NCBI GenBank assembly: GCA_963691705.1
Contig: OY829541.1
Span: 37,651,661 to 37,715,660, forward strand
Source: Viola odorata
Taxonomy: Eukaryota > Streptophyta > Magnoliopsida > Malpighiales > Violaceae
Direction: 5' to 3'
DNA: 64,000 bases
Position 1 is the first letter of the stretch. Every line of letters starts with the position of its first letter. The notes under the pieces are model-generated. The model saw only the letters and a program-made list of their open reading frames with translations. It did not search any database and had not been told where the DNA came from. Positions 60,851 to 64,000 of the stretch are shown in pieces. The translations under genes and the position numbers were made by a program.

Positions 60851-60861
60851 GATCTATAAAT
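60851..60861 (+). promoter_or_regulatory. Possible TATA box of the antisense unit
   Basis: CTATAAATGC lies about 65 bp upstream of the ATG at 60923. It is a reasonable plant TATA position for a + strand gene, with a pyrimidine-rich leader between. Confidence 0.4.
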
Positions 60862-60922
60862 GCGATCCTTTTTTCGGTGCAGATTCTTCACATTCTCTCT
60901 ACTTCTCATTTACTATTTCTTC

Positions 60923-62269
60923 ATGGACGATCTCACTAGAAACTTTCTGATTTCCAAAGCCCTAACACTCAAAAATCTCACTGAGGGTGACGTCAGCTTC
61001 CTGGAGAATATGCTGACGAAGACTGGTGAAGATGTGCTGGAGCTTCGGGGAATGATGACCCCCATTCAGTCCAGGATCGGGGCTGCTTCCATGGAGGACT
61101 TCAATCCCATTGGGAATGTTTCCAAGTTGGCCATTGCCGCCTGCCGCATCGAGGTAGCCATTGCCATGCTACAGCAGAGGAAGGATCTGCTGAATTGCTG
61201 CTTGAAGAGCATGAGAAACACCTCTTCTGAGCTGACCTCTGTGGTGGAGGCCTTGAGAGATATTCCCACTCTACTGGTGGACGATGATAATGATGTCGAG
61301 TCTCGAGCTTCAGTGCTTGCCGCTCTTCTTTCTTTTTCGCTTTTCCTTTGTAGGTATTATGTATGCGGATGTATGTTTAGGCGGTTAGGCCGTAATAAAA
61401 ACTTTTTTCAGTTATCGGGCTTGTGATTTCTCTCCTTTTTTAGGGCGTTAGCCTTTGCTTCGGTTGAGGGCTATGCCAGCCCAACTGAGAATGAGTCTGC
61501 TATTGGTCGGACTTCTGCAGCATTTATTCTTCTTTATTTGCCAGGTGGCGACGGTTGTTCTAGCGAACCGTTTTGTACTAATCACGCACCGCCTCTTCAG
61601 TATTAACTGGTTGGGCAGTTTTTTGGTGTTTCTTGATTATCGAGAAATTCCAACAGGCATTATCAAAGGATTTGATTCTGCTATTATGGTTGATTTTCTC
61701 GAGATGCATTAAATTATCCTCCAATCACGTGTGGGAAAAATTTGAAGTGTCTCACCACTTTAACTATTTATGGGGAGTTCTTCTTCTTTTCCCTGTTCAT
61801 CTTCTTCTTTGTACTCCTTTGCTGCTACTGATTTTCATTTCTCATGGCTGATTCATATGATTAGGTGTTTGATGAGCGAGAATCTCATCCAACCCCTCCG
61901 ACCACACTGGATTCTGACAATCCTCCTTCGTCGTCGCCCCCGAAGAGGCGATTGCCTCACTGCGGAGGTCGGAAAAGGTTGAAGAAGAGAGCAAATTCAA
62001 AAACCACTGATTGATTTTCTTCTTTTTCAGCCCCTCCGGCTTGTAAGGGCAAAGAATTATTTCCTCCTGCCGACTGGTTTGAAGAGGAGATTCCTCCAGG
62101 CGATACCATCTTAAAGGCGGCATCTTCCGCTGTGGAGGAGGAATCTAAACCGTTAATGCCGAGTCTGGAGCAAAAGGCTGACAAATCTCCTCCTTTTGCT
62201 AATGAGGAGCTTCCGTCCTCAGATGAGGAATACTGCTACTGGTCCTCTTACTGGCCTGATGATGATTGA
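60923..62269 (+). CDS. Unknown multi-exon antisense gene of the second Tat element
   Basis: From the ATG at 60923 a frame runs with MDDLTRNFLISKALTLKNLT, VAIAMLQQRKDLLNCC and LVDDDNDVESRASVL, predicted largely helical. A later exon (61865-61967; acceptor tgattag, donor GCGGAG|gtcgg) joins 62031-62269 (acceptor tttttcag) in frame. It encodes VFDERESHPTPPTTLDSDNP, SPPKRRLPHCG, then PPACKGKELFPPADWFEEEI and an acidic end, YWSSYWPDDD. The link from the first exon to 61865 is not settled; the open frame itself runs to 61426. The family is not recognised. The Pro/Ser/acidic tail with a KRR cluster could suggest a nuclear protein, but that is inference. Confidence 0.45.
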
Positions 62270-62756
62270 TTTCGTCCCCGTCAATCCTTTATAGATGCCG
62301 TATGGCTATTATTAAACTGAATGAAATGATACTTCTGCTTTTTTAGTCTTGCATGCTCAGGCGTTAGCTCCTCCTTTGATGGATAGCTATCGCCGAGAGA
62401 TTAACTGTCGCTTCAATGTAACCGCTTTCAACTGATTGTCAGTAACTGCCCCTTCCAGAAGATATAAATGCTTAGACATAAATATCCTTCTGAGGTTTTT
62501 CACACATGCCACTTTTGCTTTGGGGCGTGTCCCGTTTTTACAGGCTGTTCAATTTTTGAACTCAGCCTTTAAATGGGAGCAACTGCTTTCTTTTAATACT
62601 CTTTGCTTGCGCTTTGGAATTTTCTCCTTCTCTCTCTAAATTTTGTTTCAAAGGAAGTTACGACCACCGTTCACCGGTGCCGACGGTTTTGCTCACCGCC
62701 TTCTGTTCAAGGTACTTTACTTCTTCTTACTCATATTTTCTTCTTACTGATTCATT

Positions 62757-64000
62757 ATGAGCACGTCTAGGATACCCAAGGATACTCAATGGCCTCTGGA
62801 CACAAATAGGTCTTCAAAGGGTCTCCAGCGGCCCATAGATTTAGAGATTGAGAGAACACCTAGTGTTTTTGTTGATGAAACGGTCTTGGAGGCCGAGTTG
62901 GAGGAAAATGGTATCTTTTTCCCTCCTGGTTACTCCGTCAAAATTCCTGATGCTGGTCATCGGCTTCATGACCCTCTATCGGGGAGCGATAGGATGGTAT
63001 ATTTTAGTATATTCCTTTACAGTTTTCACTTTCCCATTCACGAAGTGGTGAAAGGATTACTGCGTCGTTATGACATTAACCTGGCTCAGATTACGCCTTC
63101 CTCCTGGTGCCGAATTCATGCCTTCATTCGTGCTTGCGAGTTGCGGGGTATCTTTATCCTGTCTGTCAATTTATTTTGCAAGTTCTTTAGTTTCAAGTGC
63201 CATAACTGTGTGGTAGATATCACCCCGAGGTGGAATGATGCATTAGTGTAGTCATTCTGGCAGAAATTCCAGGGCTTTGAAGAGACTATGGCTGATTGGA
63301 AGAGCGGTTTCTTCATCGTGAAACTGCCTTTCCGCCCTTGGCCTAGGGGCTTCAATCGGTGTCTTATCGATTCCATTTGGGCAAACCCGTCAGTAATGTC
63401 CAAGGAAGAGCTTCGGCAAACGAACATGCTGCTAGAACTGAGCTCGTCCTTTCGCATTCGAGAGTTTGCCTTGTACAGGCTTATAGAGGAGTGTACTATA
63501 AGTAAGTTTCTTTTCTCTCGTTATCGCTTTGGCTCATTCACTATTCTGATATGTCTTGTTGACAGGTGACGTTAGAAATCAACCGTCTGGCGATAAGGAC
63601 GTTCCTTTGAACGTGAAGCCGCTTCAATCACTACCGTCTTCTCCTCTGCCTAAGAGTTCCAGTCACCCTGCCGCTCCACCGAAGAGAAAAAAACCAAGAC
63701 AGTTGCCAGGCGCGATATTTCCGACCGAGCCTCTCGCTTCCTCGAGAGGTGGTTACCTAAAGGAGTGACCCCAAACTGTCCCAAGGCCGAAGTAACTGAT
63801 AGTGGAAGCGAGGATATGGATACCGACTCTGGGCTTCGTCATGCTTCCGCGGCTCAGCGGAAGAAGCTAAGAACGGGAAATAGCAACCCAGTCGTTGAGG
63901 CTGCTTTAAAGAAGGTTAACGAGACTCCTGTTGCTGGAGCTGACACCCTTTGTGGTGTGAGTACCTCCAAAACAGCGACAGTGGTTGAGGCGTCAACCGA
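62757..64000 (+). pseudogene. Second PF04195-type antisense gene, spliced, with stop and frameshift
   Basis: The ATG is at 62757. The N-terminal part has YSFHFPIHEVVKGLLRRYDI, QITPSSWCRIHAFIRACELR and LFCKFFSF, matching the same family as 5672-8290. A TAG interrupts at 63249-63251, after which SFWQKFQGFEETMADWKSGF continues in the same frame. An intron at 63502-63565 (gtaagt...gacag) joins CTI-SDVRNQPSG in frame. A one-base change in the A-run near 63688-63694 then shifts the frame; after it the reading continues as KTVARRDISDRASRFLERWL, VTDSGSEDMDTDSGLRHASA to the window end. Confidence 0.72.

Larger units (their letters stand above)
60223..64000 (-). mobile_element. Second Tat-lineage element, inserted in the Ogre LTR, cut by the window end
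   Basis: It starts TGATAAGATTAAGACTTC where the Ogre LTR breaks off, like the TGATAATCTACGATTAGG start of the first Tat element. A PF04195-type antisense gene on + follows at 62757, as in the first element, so the orientation is inferred to be minus. Only one LTR is inside the window, so its inner edge cannot be set. No pol is reached before 64000. Confidence 0.65.

Overview
The window is nuclear DNA of a eudicot plant. The evidence is spliced plant genes with GT-AG introns, a FRUITFULL-type MADS-box gene, and AT-rich intergenic DNA packed with plant LTR retrotransposons (Tat/Retand, Ogre, Athila and Copia types) and MITEs. I cannot name the species from sequence alone. No rRNA, tRNA, CRISPR array or bacterial-type operon was recognised.

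There are two cellular genes, both near the left end and convergent. Positions 320-1493 (+) are the last three coding exons of an RCC1-repeat (UVR8-like) protein that starts outside the window. Positions 2393-19676 (-) are a complete eight-exon FUL/AP1-clade MADS-box gene. Its coding exons measure 185, 79, 65, 100, 42, 42, 146 and 91 nt and encode about 249 residues, with a C-terminal FUL-like motif. Its first intron is 15.3 kb because an 11.4-kb Tat/Retand-type Ty3 element (4550-15960, same strand as the gene) and a smaller DNA transposon sit inside it.

The Tat element has 578-bp LTRs (11 differences), a decayed gag-pol, a 114-bp tandem array and an antisense spliced gene with a Transposase_28-like (PF04195) N-terminus. 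It is flanked not by a short target duplication but by a 320-bp direct repeat.

From 19.7 to 47.8 kb there is no recognisable cellular gene. This part is a nested transposon graveyard. It holds a MULE-like element carrying GC-rich captured DNA, a Stowaway MITE, a Copia gag scrap, a LINE RNase H tail and a non-autonomous Athila-like element with a solo LTR inside its 5' LTR. It also holds a second copy of the intron-1 DNA transposon, into which a solo LTR and a 1.43-kb palindromic foldback element have inserted, a head-to-head MITE pair, a hAT-like MITE with an 8-bp duplication, and another solo LTR.

From 47849 to the end is an Ogre-like element (+) with 2.8-kb LTRs. It keeps an ORF1 and an integrase tail but has lost gag, protease, RT, RNase H and the integrase core. 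Its 3' LTR is interrupted at about 60223 by a second Tat-like element (-) that runs off the window. That element carries + strand antisense genes: a second PF04195-type protein and a separate, apparently multi-exon gene of unknown function (60923-62269). The latter is the best candidate for something undescribed here.
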